Part shown: piece by piece, positions 16,001 to 27,179 of the stretch | Layout: the number at the start of each line of letters is the position of its first letter | Numbering within the stretch: the first letter of the stretch is position 1 | DNA from: Aristolochia californica | Taxonomy: Eukaryota > Streptophyta > Magnoliopsida > Piperales > Aristolochiaceae | Length of the DNA stretch: 64,000 nt | Direction: 5' to 3' | NCBI GenBank assembly: GCA_029961685.1 | Contig: JARWKL010000008.1 | Span: forward strand, 2,854,501-2,918,500 | Notes under the pieces: model-generated | What the model was told of the DNA's origin: nothing | The model's database searches: none | Seen by the model: only the letters and a program-made list of their open reading frames with translations | Program-made: the position numbers and the translations under genes

Positions 16001-19000
16001 TATACAAAAAATCCAGTTAGTAAAAGTAAAATTAAAATAAATTAAAGTAATGATGGAGTAAACTTGTCTCTAAAACTACGACAAGAAAAACAATAAAACT
16101 AAAAATGGCGCATAATCAAATGCAAAATGAATAATACCAACCTGATGAGCTGCTACAGTCACAGTGCCCATAGATGTAGCAAAATATATAAGCAGAGAAT
16201 AGAAGGCTACCTGCATGTCAAATTTCTCAGAGTGCTTGTAATGCAAAGATAATCAAGTTACCATGTAATATGAAATAGGATAACTAGATGTGCAAAATAA
16301 AACCTTAGAGATCATTGTGAGAAATACTGGAGCAGCAATCTCAAATATTTGCAACAGCTCATTTGAAGATGGAACACCTAATGCAAAGGCATTATATCCA
16401 GTCTGGTTTAGATTCCCAATCATCATAAAAGCAGCTACAACCTGAGAGACACACCAAGTCAATATACTAACAAACATGGAAGGTTCATACTGTGTTGATG
16501 GGTACAAAAATTCACCAGTCTATAATGGCACATATGCTCAACATCTCAGGTTAGTTGATTAGAAGTGAGAGTTATTGGGTGTGGAAGAATAGTCTCGCAT
16601 AACTTTGGGCATAAAAAGATCTTTTGCTTATTAGGTGGAAAGGGGCCATTTTAACTTTTTTCTTTTAAAAGAAAAAGGCCTTTTAACTTTGGCTAGTCAT
16701 TTTGGATGAACAGGCTCAACTTTAAAATGGTAATATAGCCAACACAAGCCTGTCGTTGTTTTATGTCTGGCGTCTTGTGTTGTTCCCTATGGCCCCTAAG
16801 AATACATCCTCCATGTCTTCCACCAGGTTGTTGGATAAAGCCTAGATATAAGGGAGAGTGTTGATAGATAAAAAGGTTCACCAGTCTATAATTATACACG
16901 TGCTCCATGTCTAAGGTTAGTCATTTGAGAGTGAGAGATGTGTTTGGGAGACTATATTAACTTATGCTTGAAAAATCATATGTTAATCAGTTGGCACAAG
17001 GCTTCCTAACTCCAGTTCTAGGAATGGCCCCAACTTTAACATTAGGCGAGGAGCACACTCAACTAATACACGCAGTTTTCCCCTTTTAGAAGACATGTGC
17101 AGCATCAAATAAGCATTTCTTAAGTTATTAGTTACCACACCTGTGACACCATCGTTGCCCATGCAGCCCCCGCAATACCGTAGCCCATAAAACTACACAA
17201 CAAGATATCACCAACACCATTTATGGCACTTGCAACAGCCAAGGCCTTCAACGGTCCCCATGAATCTTTCATTCCTAAACTGAAAAAGAAGAGAAACATT
17301 GATGATAATGATAGAACCTCTTTACTATCTATATGATTGCAGTTGTTGAAAATGGCATGCTAGAAAAATTCATTTTGGACCCAGATAGCCAGAAATTTCC
17401 TGCATTTCAGTAATATCATCCATGAAGCAGCTACCAGAATAAACAACAGACATCGTTTGCATTGACCACAAAGATCCTCAGAAAGAGGAAATAGTGGGCA
17501 GAAAAACTATTTGTTATATTTAGTTAGCACATGGTAGAACTTTTATGTCAATGGTTGTAAGGTTTCTGAATTTTCTATTCTTTCAGTCACCACAGAACAA
17601 TATTCTACAGAAAAGAAAGATAAATCACAGAATTAAAAAACTGTACAGGAAATACTCAGGGAATGAAATGTCAAATATTGAGACCTTGCACTTTGAGCGA
17701 CCATTCCAACAAGAATTGCAGGCCATGCTAATCCACGAATCTGTTGAAATGAAAAAAGCATCTTACGTTACATTCATGGCAAGAAAGGAGTGACTCTGGA
17801 AACAAAAACCATGCTTTTTAGAAGCAGAAAGATAGATGAAATGGCACAGGGTTGAATGTAAAACGCTCCTGAAATGTTAAAAAAAACAACCCATTTGAGG
17901 GATTGTAAACTAGGCTTCTCACCAACATGCATGGATGAATGTACAAACATTATCAAACAAAATGTATCGTGAGTTGGAGGATGAAGACCTATGATATATG
18001 ATCAGCATACTTCAAAATTGATGGACCCAACAGTGCATTGCTACGCCACCAGAATCAACATCTCAATTCAATAATCCTCACAAATCTAACCTCAGAATAA
18101 CATTTTTTTTGTTTTTGTTTTTGAAAACCATGTAGAACAACATTAGTCCCCCATACACCACAAGAAGAGCACGAGAAGAAAAAATGAATATCAAAGGGTT
18201 TTAACTTAGTCACTTTTCCAATAACATTATAGGCCTGTGAGTACATTTTCCAAAAAGCTGGACAATTATTTCCAACTAGAAATTGGTTTGCAGGGACCAT
18301 CAACGCCTCTTCATTTTGACAGATAGACCAATAAGATTTTTCTATAATTCGCATAGAAATTAAGCAACTAACTACGAGGAACAACTTGATAAAACTTCTA
18401 GGCAATTTTCTAGTAGGGTGCTGATAAGATTTCAACTTAAATATTTTTTAGAAACCTATAATCAGGGAAACATTTAAAACTTTTCCTAGGATACAAATTT
18501 CATGCCAGGGGCACTAGCATGGCACAAGTATTCATCCATTTCAGGGGAAGTGGAACACTCGATGAAAATGTCAAGATGTGTATTAATCTAGATGAAGCTT
18601 GCAGCATAAGTAGCACAAATGTGTTATATTCTATCTACTTTCCAACTATGTAATGATTTTATGGGGAACAGAAGATAAAAATTACCTGTGTCATGCAACG
18701 ACCATCTAATTAAGCAATTATACTCTTAAGGAATAAAAATACCTGAACATATGTATTTGCAGCAGCTATCATGTCCAAATTCTTTGGCCCAGAAAAAGCT
18801 GATAAAATATAATATACTTTCATCACCAATGTACACAAGGGAAGTATGAAATCAAATGTCTACAAGAGAACAAAGCTTCAAAAGTTCAAGATGTAGAGCA
18901 TCTCGTATGTATTCCCGTCTATAGGCCCTAAACCAAAGCAAGACCAACTTGTAAAGTAAATTGATAAAATGAAAAGTCCTGAAAATATGGACACCAGAAT

Positions 19001-20193
19001 TTCTTCAAAACGTCATTTAACTTCACTCTGTACAGGGGCAACGTTGGGGTGGAGGCTAAAGGAGAACAATATTTCATCATACACTGGATTATAGCAGTCA
19101 TTCTGACGCTTCTCACATCCACTGAGCTAGCCTGAAGCATTAAAGTGGCATCTCTACTTTCATATTACCCTCCGCAAGTCCATTTGTCACATGATAGCAT
19201 GAATTTTAATTACAAATAGCATAATTACAAATTAGATCGATTATTACCGGTTAAAATCTGTATCCCCATGAACTTTGTCAAGAGAAACATTGCGATTCCA
19301 CTAGCTAATGCTACAAACAGCAACATAGAAATCTGACGTTGTGCTTCTCCTTTATCCTGTATCAAAGAACATTGTCGACATACAACAAATGTATACTTAC
19401 CAAATGTTATTCCCAATAAAAACTTGTCTAGGAAAGTCATTAAGGTGCACAAACAAATGTGAATAACAAATAGTATTTAGGAAAATTGACCTTTTTTGCG
19501 ATGGCCGTGGCGACCATGTTGGACGTAGCAATAGAGAGAAACATAAAGATGTAACTCAGGTTGTCGCAAACAACTGTAGCTGGGCCTGTTCAAGCAAAAT
19601 CACGATCACATGTAATGCAAAAACCCAATATAAGCAATAGGAAATAAGAAAACATAGGCCTGGACAACTTCAAACAAACTAAAAACAACAATAAAAAAAT
19701 CCAATTCACCTAAAGAAGCAAGCTCCACGGAACTTCCCTGACCAATAACCGCAGTATCAATGAGACTCATCAAGGGCCCGCATATCCAGAGCCCCGTTGC
19801 AGGGCCAGCAAACCTCACAATCTCCTTCACCTGCTTCCAAATGCTCTCCCCATCCGTGTTCAATATTTCTTCACCGCCCAGATCAAAGGAAGGCACCACA
19901 GAGACAACATCAAATCCGATTACACCATCGCCAACGTCGGAACCCACAAGACCGAAGTCGGAGCTTTCGATGGTACTTTCCTGTAAGGGGGTGGTACTTT
20001 CCTGTAAGGGGGGAATGCAAGCCCTTCTAAAACAAAGCCTCGAATCAGTTCGCCCAGAGACGACACGATAAGCAGAAGGAAAACACAAGGAAGACCGAAG
20101 AGGATATTTAGGTGAGAGGAAGAAACGCGCGTTAGGGCTTTTGGTAGCAGAATTGCGGAGGTAGGGAGGTGCAGAAAGCAATTTGATGTCCAT
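13031..20193 (-). CDS. Plastid MATE-family transporter, EDS5-homologue (DTX46) type
   Basis: Fourteen in-frame exons on the minus strand: 20193-19710, 19585-19491, 19356-19248, 18798-18743, 17740-17685, 17279-17141, 16441-16304, 16210-16142, 15992-15882, 14699-14571, 14137-14060, 13780-13709, 13380-13321 and 13132-13031. They give 565 residues; DTX46/EDS5H of Arabidopsis is about 560. The first ~110 residues resemble a transit peptide plus an acidic linker. The MATE core starts at [19 protein letters not shown] and includes [20 protein letters not shown]. Later segments are [36 protein letters not shown], and a last helix near [22 protein letters not shown] proteins are cation-coupled exporters. 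EDS5 exports the salicylate precursor isochorismate from plastids and its homologue is also placed in the plastid envelope, so the substrate here is inferred. Introns hold a LINE fragment and a miniature LTR element. Confidence 0.93.
14960..15420 (+). mobile_element. LINE-derived RNase H fragment in MATE intron 9
   Basis: Plus-strand translation near 15000-15300 gives the hallmarks of a plant LINE or retroposon RNase H domain: [20 protein letters not shown], then [12 protein letters not shown], then [14 protein letters not shown]. Frames change between these pieces. The fragment lies antisense to the host gene and is dead. No poly(A) tail or target duplication was identified. Confidence 0.7.
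16493..17041 (+). mobile_element. Miniature LTR retroelement (TRIM-like) in MATE intron 6
   Basis: Two related terminal repeats begin TGTTGAT and carry TTCACCAGTCTATAAT near their start. One is 16493 to about 16730, the other 16859-17041, ending ACTTTAACA. Just after the left repeat is ATGGTAATATAGCC, close to a tRNA-Met primer-binding site. Just before the right repeat is the purine tract AAGGGAGAG. The interior is only about 130 bp and non-coding. This layout fits a non-autonomous TRIM. The repeats differ in length and sequence, so the insertion is old, and no target duplication remains. Confidence 0.6.
18055..18435 (-). other. Unrecognised 126-codon reading frame in MATE intron 4
   Basis: An open frame within the intron between exons 4 and 5, on the same strand as the host gene. 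It is Cys- and Phe-rich with no motif I recognise and no splice connection. It may be a relic of an inserted element. I do not assign a function. Confidence 0.2.
19971..20012. repeat. 21-bp tandem duplication in MATE exon 1
   Basis: TGGTACTTTCCTGTAAGGGG starts at 19971 and again at 19992. It stays in frame and doubles a seven-residue PLQEST unit in the N-terminal linker of the transporter, where sequence is unlikely to be constrained. Confidence 0.85.
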
Positions 20194-20545
20194 TTTTTTT
20201 TTGGGCCGCGACTCGGCGGCAAATGCTCTTCCGATAGAACTTCTTCAAAGCGATTTCAGAAAGGGAGAAGAGAGTCGTTGGCGTGCGGGAGTCATGCCGC
20301 GCGCGATCGTTGGTTACGTGGGCTGCGTTTTGCCTTAAAAAGAAGCGTTCCGACTGCTCGGGCAGAAGGCGACCCTTGTCGGAGTCTTTCCAGGAGTCTG
20401 GCTCGTCTTGTCGTCATCGTCTCTGTTGTCGGAGTTCGGATGCCTGTCTGGTTCCGAAACCTATCCGATCATCCGACTTTTATTCGAATATTCGGATCCA
20501 GAACCAATAAGGGGCAATATAGATTATGGATAATATGATAATCAC
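20194..20545. other. Promoter region of the MATE gene
   Basis: A GC-rich stretch (20208-20460) directly upstream of the MATE start codon. Open frames here on the plus strand have no recognisable product. A T-run just before the ATG belongs to the leader. Confidence 0.4.
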
Positions 20546-20755
20546 CGCTGATCCAATATGAGAAACTATTTTATGTGAAACATGCGAAACAACTATCTCA
20601 GTCATCCCAATCAAGATCAGACAATTGCGATAGTTGTTGAACGGACGATTACGATAGCCGCTGATAGATCTCTGATAGTCATTGAACATGATCGGATGGC
20701 AAAGATAGTGTTTTGCATATTTCGCATCAAATATATTTTCATATTGGATAAGCCC
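20546..20755. mobile_element. MITE copy 2 (same family as 1505-1650)
   Basis: The left end reads GCTGATCCAATATGAGAAAC and the right end is its inverse (TTTTCATATTGGATAAGCC). The similarity extends about 70 bp inward on both sides, including GTGAAACATGCGAAAC against its inverse GTTTTGCATATTTCGCAT. The arms match those of copy 1. There is no coding capacity. This is the more complete copy, about 210 bp. Confidence 0.75.
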
Positions 20756-20759
20756 TCTA

Positions 20760-21975
20760 TGATATTTCTTATGAAAGACATTTAATAGGACTGTGTTTTT
20801 GGAAGTGATATTTCTTAACAAATTATTACCCTATGCCATTGTAAGACAGGTTTTCTTATTATATAGCTTCCTTTTGCCAAAATTTTCTTTGTAGGGTTCC
20901 CTAGCTCCAAAGTCCCTCTTCTTCTCCCAGTTGATTTGATTGAGTTGGGTGCCATATTAATAATATGTCCTAGAGCTTGGTATTCAAAATTTCATTTAGG
21001 TCGATAATGGTGAAAATCGGGGCAATTCACTTTACTTGCTTACTTAGACTTTTGCAAGCTTAATGGTTCACAAAAAACACACCAATATTTATAGTGGTTC
21101 ACAACCTTACATAATGTTGCCCATATAAAGACTTATACTAGTCAATTTGACCATAAATAGCCAATTTATAAAGTAACCATACATAAGTTATAGCACAGTA
21201 GGTTCTTTAACCTAGACCCACACTTGGGATTTTTACCGTAGCAAACTAGACATTCTAACCTAAATCCACAAAGCGATTTTTCAAAAGCAAACTAGGTAGT
21301 TAGACTAAGCAACAAACGGAATTTTTAGTAGATAACTAAACTTGAAATTCTAGACTCAGTGCTTGGATTTTAGCACCTCAACTTCAACTTTTAACAACAT
21401 TTAATAGCTTTTTCAAATGATCGAGTTTATGGAAGGTCTTGCCTACCCAAAGCTTGATTAAAATAATGATAGGCGTGGAATTTAGGATTTCATGGTAGAA
21501 GACCTCAATCAAGGTGGTGAAGAAAGAGAGGAGGAAGAAGAAGAAAAGAAAAGGGAGAAGAGAGGGATGGTCGACAGAGAAATAGGGAGAGAATTCTTGG
21601 CAAAATAGAGAATAGGCTAGGGACGAATTATGTGAAGAGGAGAGGTTTGATGCTCTACCCCATGCCATGAGGATCTTATTTATAATTGTGGGAAGAGGTT
21701 TACAATGACTACAATGCCCTTAGGGTTACAAAAAATAAAAGACATAAATAGACATACATTATCTTACATAATTACACCATTTTGTTGTCTTTATGAAGAT
21801 CACTTTATTTACCCCATTTGTCACAAACTTACATGGAGGAATTGAAGTTGAGACTTAAAAAAACTTGCTAGGAAATTAGAAAGAGATTTTTATTATAAGG
21901 CTTCTTGAGTCTTAAGTATGAATGAAAGTTAAAACCAGTCAAGAATATCAAATTACTTGTTCTATCCAGCTTACC
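20760..21975. repeat. LTR-like repetitive DNA, no gene
   Basis: The region 21000-21900 has the look of a retroelement LTR or leader: a TATTTATA-like box near 21670, GA-rich tracts at 21515-21600, and terminal T/A-rich segments. I could not find paired ends, so limits and family are unknown. No credible reading frame is present. Confidence 0.3.
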
Positions 21976-22008
21976 TTAGGGGGGGTTAGTCAACAAAATG
22001 AAAATTTG

Positions 22009-22169
22009 ATCTTCATCTTCATCTTCATCTTCATCTTCATCTTCATCTTCATCTTATGTATCTACATGATCTTCATCTTCGAAATGGGTGTTAATCAAGA
22101 CAACTTCATCTTCGAAATCTTTGAAATAGGGTGTTAGTCAAGACAACTTCATCTTCATCTTCATCTTAT
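22009..22169 (+). repeat. Subterminal CATCTT microsatellite
   Basis: About eight perfect units at 22009-22055 and about three at 22147-22169, joined by a TTCGAAAT-containing spacer that is itself repeated. It lies just inside the left transposon end. The right end carries single GATCTTCA/GATGAAG motifs, so the array probably grew from a terminal motif. Confidence 0.8.
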
Positions 22170-22614
22170 AGAAATTTAAAATTATTGATTTTAATAATTA
22201 TAAAAATGAACTAATTAAACAAAGTGTCTGAGTTAACAATATTTTAATTACCACTATTAAATCACTAATACAATAGAGTGAATAAAAAAAATTCTGATTA
22301 ATGAATAAAAAATATTATATTAATAACATAAGATAGATTTGTATTGTATTAATTAATAATATATTTTGACATAATTAATGATGATATATTAATCAAATGC
22401 ATACTTTAATTATATTTTATTTACCAGAGACTTAAATATGAAGTTTAATATAGTAATAAAATAAAATAAAATAATAAATAAATACATATACAACTTTTAA
22501 AATAACCTAAAAAAATTATTCAAATAACGAGTTCGTGCCTTTAATATTACAATCAACGAGTTACAAGTTTAGTATATATAAATTACGCATGTTCAAAATA
22601 ATAAGAGTAAACCA

Positions 22615-23936
22615 TCATTTATCGTTCCACATGGATGTCGATATGGCATCTCGAAATTGTGCGGCTCTTGTGGATTCTAATGCACTCTGCCTCCGAATGC
22701 ATGTTACTTGGCTACCCACATCCTCAAGATCATCGCAATCGTCACTGTCTGTATCATCCATTGCACCTAATTGGACCGCATCACCTCCTCCACCAAGCTC
22801 GCCACCCGAATCATCATCTTCATCTTCAAATATATCATCATAATCTTCTGCACGTATATAATTGTGCAATATGCAACAAGCATGTACAATTTTCACCTGG
22901 ATCTTAAAAGAAAATGGAGGAGTGCCTTTTAATATTTGAAATCGAGCTTTTAATGCACCAAAAGTTCGCTCAATAATATTTCGTAAAGATGAATGTCTTC
23001 GGTTGAATAATTTTTTTTCATTTCTAGGAATATTATCTCCAAATTCTTGCGGATGATATCGGGTTCCTCGATATGGAGCCAAAAATCCCGGAAGATTTGC
23101 ATAACCAGCATCGACTAGATAATATTTTCCTATAATAAAAATTATATACCACATAAAATAATTGAAGATAAAATAGATAAAAAAGTACTGCATAAAAATA
23201 TATTACTTACCTTCAGGTACAAAGATTTTATCTTGACGAGTCAATGCATCCTTCAATACACGGGAATCGGCTGCTGACCCCTCCCATCCAGCAAGTACAT
23301 AAGTGAATTGCATATCAAATGAACATGCAGCCATCACATTTTGTGAGAGATAACCTTTTCTATTCCAAAACCTTGGTTGATCTTCAAGTGGAATGTTGGC
23401 TTTAATATGAGTTCCATCAATAGCTCCAATACAATCCTAATTATACATTTTCAATTAATATTTACTAACTTTGTATATTAATGGAAAATTATTTAGTTAT
23501 AGGAAGTGATGTTACCTTGAAGTAGGGATAAAACATTGAATTTGTTAAAATCTTCGAGTGTGTGCGTTCCGAAGGCCGTTTGACATAATCAAAGTGAAGT
23601 TTGAGGATTGCATCCAACACCTTGTTGAAATACTTACTTATCGTCCAGTTTGATCTATCAAACATCTCTGCTGTGACACTATACACTTGTCCTTGACCAA
23701 TAGTTAGGAGGAAATATGCAAGTTGTTCTTCAACTGAGATGGTCTTTGTGGCTGATAAAAACCCTTTACTAGAAAGTATATCTGCGAATTTGTGAAATAC
23801 CAGTTGGTTCATCCTGTACACTTTACGAAATTTAACTGGAGATTTGTCTAGTGCCTTTTACAAATACAATGGACCATTCATCCCACAAGAACGTGGTACA
23901 CGTCTGTTGCAATGGTACATATAGTATCTTTCCATG
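22615..23936 (-). pseudogene. PIF/Harbinger DDE transposase, in-frame stop near N-terminus
   Basis: Exons on the minus strand are about 23936-23516, 23436-23211 and 23129-22615, with GT-AG introns of 79 and 81 bp. Counted from the GTG at 23821, the nuclease triad is D109 (AIDGTH), D159 (GSAADSRVL) and E231 (IIERTFG). Other family landmarks are FWNRKGYLSQNV, YYLVDAGYAN and a Asp/Glu-rich tail. These proteins cut and join transposon ends and need their ORF1 partner for DNA binding. A TAA at 23858-23860 interrupts the conserved N-terminal region; only a shorter protein from the Met at 23812 could be made. The plant ALP1 proteins share this fold, but the flanking ends show this is a transposon gene. 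Confidence 0.85.
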
Positions 23937-24053
23937 GCGATCATCAAAGTTGTGAATGCAACCATAATTGCAACCTTTTCATCGTCTATCATAGTATCCA
24001 TGGAAACATCAATCTTCAATCATAACCTATTTGCAATCACACCTATAAACAAC

Positions 24054-24350
24054 CATATTCATCCACATTCCCACATCCTACATTCAATCACATCCTACAT
24101 TCATCCCCATTCCCACATCCTACATTCATTGACATTCCCACATCCTATATTCATCCACATCCCACATCCTACATTCATCCACATCCCACATCCTACATTC
24201 ATCCCCATTCCCACATCCTACATTCAATCACATCCTACATTCATCGACATTCTCACATCCTACATTCATCCACATCCCACATCCTACATTCAATCACATC
24301 CACATCCTACATTCAATCACATCCACATCTTACATTCAATCACATTCCAC
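24054..24350. repeat. Minisatellite between transposase and ORF1
   Basis: A variable array built from CACATCCTACATTCATC and CACATTC-type units of roughly 18-24 bp. The array gives a His/Pro/Ile-rich open frame on the plus strand (23934-24494), which is an artefact of the repeat. It lies in the spacer upstream of the transposase start. Confidence 0.8.
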
Positions 24351-24515
24351 ATCCATACTCAAAACACCATATTTATCTATGCAATATATAAACACAACAA
24401 CATATCAAATTTAAATACAAACCATACTAATAAGTTTTGCAACGTCATAATTCAAATATCATGTCTACTACATAATAATATTCCAAAAATATAGTGTATT
24501 TATAACGCATTACAA

Positions 24516-25497
24516 TTAGTTTTCAAAACAAAATTTAAGCCACTCGACCCGCTCTTCCACTGTCATTTCCATAAACATGACCTTCTTAGTTGGTGTATCC
24601 AACCATGAAGGAGCGCGATACTTCAATTCTGTAGGCAAGTCCAGGATTTCCCTGAGGGCGTTGACGCAACCTCTTACAATATCGTCTTTCATCATGAAAT
24701 TCTGAAATGTCTGAGCAATTCGATCTATTGCATCAAAAATTCTGCTACTAGTGCCGTTATCGGGCATTTCGGTTCTCTTTCTACGACGACTTGAAGATGA
24801 CCGTTTACTTCTTTCAGATTGATTACCTAGAGACTCATCAATGCTTAATAATGGTGATGGAGTATCCCTAACTATATCAACATCCGCTGGCTCATCCATC
24901 GGGACATGTTCCGATTCACGGATCACCTCATCGCCCTGATCTACAAAGGTTGCAGCTCCTGACCCTACCGCTATTGTGTTTCCCACCACCACAGCTAATT
25001 TGTCGTACAGGGGGCAGCCTTCACGTCTGTACTTCTCAGCATCTTTATGCTCCTACAAGAATAAAACATCATTTAGACGTCTTGGAATAGAGTTATACTA
25101 ACGTGAAAAACATAAAAAATATTTTATAGTACATCATATAGTCGACCCATACAGATTTACTGACCTTTATGTAATCAAGCCATACAGAATTACATGCAGT
25201 AACTCGTTGTGTGGTTGCATCCCAACCAAACCCACTAGTGTTGATACGGCTCGTTACCGTTTGGTATGTTTTCTTCCATGCTCTTATTCGATTCTTCAGG
25301 TGCTCAACAGTTTTTTTCATGACTGTGTCTTCATTGAACTTATTTACACAGTCCATGTATACCTCATGCTTCCACACCCCGTTAGGCAACTTGTTCTCTA
25401 GATTGACCTGCTCGACCAAGAGATCGAGCATTTTGCTATCATCATCAAATGTCCAAATATCATATGTTCGACCACTTGGTTGTCTTCTTGCAGCCAT
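24516..25497 (-). CDS. Harbinger ORF1: Myb/SANT-like DNA-binding protein
   Basis: Two exons, 25497-25165 and 25052-24516, with a 112-bp intron, give 289 residues. Residues about 10-115 form a Myb/SANT-like (trihelix-related) domain with WTFDDDSKMLDLLVEQV, LKNRIRAWKKTYQTV and SGFGWDATTQRV. The next exon starts EHKDAEKYRREGCPLYDKL. A basic Ser/Arg stretch (SKRSSSSRRRKR) follows, then a helical C-terminus. In this superfamily ORF1 binds the transposon ends and recruits the transposase to the nucleus. The frame is intact, unlike the transposase. It could also be read as a host L10-interacting MYB-like protein, but its place inside the element settles the matter. Confidence 0.85.
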
Positions 25498-25562
25498 GTA
25501 TAATCTAAATCCGATACGGTCCTCACGAAAAAAACTTTATCAGACAACCTTTACTCGTCATG

Positions 25563-25942
25563 GAAACACAAACCATAAAAAAAATATCATGTGGTGGATA
25601 TGTATAATACCCGAATCTCCTCACCACATGGCAAAAATATTTCATAGCACTTCAAAAATTCTCAACAACATTCTCACACATTTCAAAATTAATTAAATTA
25701 TTTTCACTAATGCATATGTACTAAACAATGAAAACACACACACATCAAATCCAAATTCACCGAAGACCCCTGGTAGAGCCCCATATAACTTCGCAGTCAC
25801 TATGAACTGTACCTCGTCAGAGATGGGGGTCGGGTTTCGTTGGCTAATGGACGCCCGTGTAGGCAACTCAACCTTGTTTGAATTGGACTAAAAACCCCTA
25901 AACACTAATTCCAGAACTTAATACCTTAAAAGTCCAAAACCC

Positions 25943-25976
<34 letters not shown>

Positions 25977-26930
25977 AACCTAAAAAACCCTAGAGCTTAA
26001 AAACACAAAACCCCCAAAATCTTAAAAACCATAAACCCCCTAAACCTTAAAAATCTTAATCCCTAAAATACCCTAAACCCTTAGCCTAAACCATAAACCC
26101 GAAACACAAACCATAAAAAAAATACCATGTGGTGGATATGTATAATACCCGAATCTCCTCACCACATGGCAAAAACATTTTATAGCACTTCAAAAATTCT
26201 CAACAACATTCTCACACATTTCAAAATTAATTAAATTATCTTCACTAATGCATATGCACTAAACAATGAAAACACACACACATCAAATCCAAATTCACCG
26301 AAGATCCCTGGTAGAGCCCCATATAACTTCGCAGTAACTTTGAACTGTACCTTGTCAGTGATGGGGGTCAGGTTTTGTTGGATAATGGACGCCCGTGTAG
26401 GCGACTCAACCTTGTTTGAATTGGACTAAAAACCCCTAAACACTAATTCCAGAACTTAATACCTTAAAAGCCCAAAACCCTAAACCCCAAACCCCCCCCC
26501 CCCCCCCCCCCCCTAAAAAAAAAAAAACCCTAGAGCTTAAAAACACAAAACCCCCAAAACCTTAAAAACCATAAACCCCCCTAAACCTTAAAAATTCTAA
26601 TCCCTAAAATACCATAAACCCCTAGCCTAAACCCTACCCGAAACACAAACCATAAAAAAAAAAACTAAACCATCAAACCCTAAACCCTATCACCTACTAA
26701 ACTCTAAACCCTAAACACTAATTCCAGGACTTAATACATTAAAAGCCCTAAACCCTACACCCTAATTCCAAACCCTAAACCCAAAAAACCTTATAGCTTA
26801 AAAACCCTAAACCCCCTAAACCTTAAAAACCCTAATCCCTAAAATACCCTTAACCATAAACCCTAATTACGCTCTAAACCCTAAACCCTAATTTAGACTA
26901 TAAATCGTAACCCTAAATCCCAAAATAATG
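25563..26930. repeat. 538-bp tandem duplication with telomere-like motifs and C tracts
   Basis: A unit starting GAAACACAAACCATAAAAAA begins at 25563, again at 26101 and a third time, in part, at 26640. Each full unit has a non-repetitive first half and a second half rich in degenerate CCCTAAA (plant telomere-type) motifs. Each also carries a pure C run: 29 bases at 25946-25974 and 22 at 26492-26513. Degenerate CCCTAAA continues to about 26930. It lies upstream of ORF1 within the transposon. Confidence 0.85.
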
Positions 26931-27031
26931 CACAAATAACCCCCAATTACGCATTGAAAATAAATTTAAATCAAATAAAACACTAATTTAATGAAAAAAA
27001 AATTCGGGTTTAGGCATACCTTCTGAAATTT

Positions 27032-27172
27032 GGGGAAATCCGAAGCCGAAGGGTGAAATCGAAGGGGAAATCCGAAGCTGAAGGGTGAAGCCGAAGGGTG
27101 AAATCGAAGGGGGAAATCCGAAGCCGAAGGGTGAAATCGAAGGGGGAAATCCGAAGCCAAAGGGTGAAATCG
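27032..27172. repeat. 33-bp tandem array, purine-rich
   Basis: About four to five copies of a unit containing GGAAATCCGAAGCCGAAGGG and TGAAATCGAA. The copies differ by small substitutions and length changes. It lies inside the Harbinger element, close to its right end. Confidence 0.8.
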
Positions 27173-27179
27173 ATACCTA

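Noticed and set aside
20278..20538. 86-codon plus-strand frame upstream of the MATE gene
   Set aside because: GC-rich promoter DNA gives Arg/Ser-rich frames by chance; no domain is visible.
24054..24350. Possible CRISPR-like array
   Set aside because: Units are contiguous and variable without unique spacers, and the genome is a plant; it is a minisatellite.
23934..24494. 186-codon His/Pro/Ile-rich frame
   Set aside because: Produced entirely by the minisatellite inside the Harbinger element and antisense to its transposase leader.
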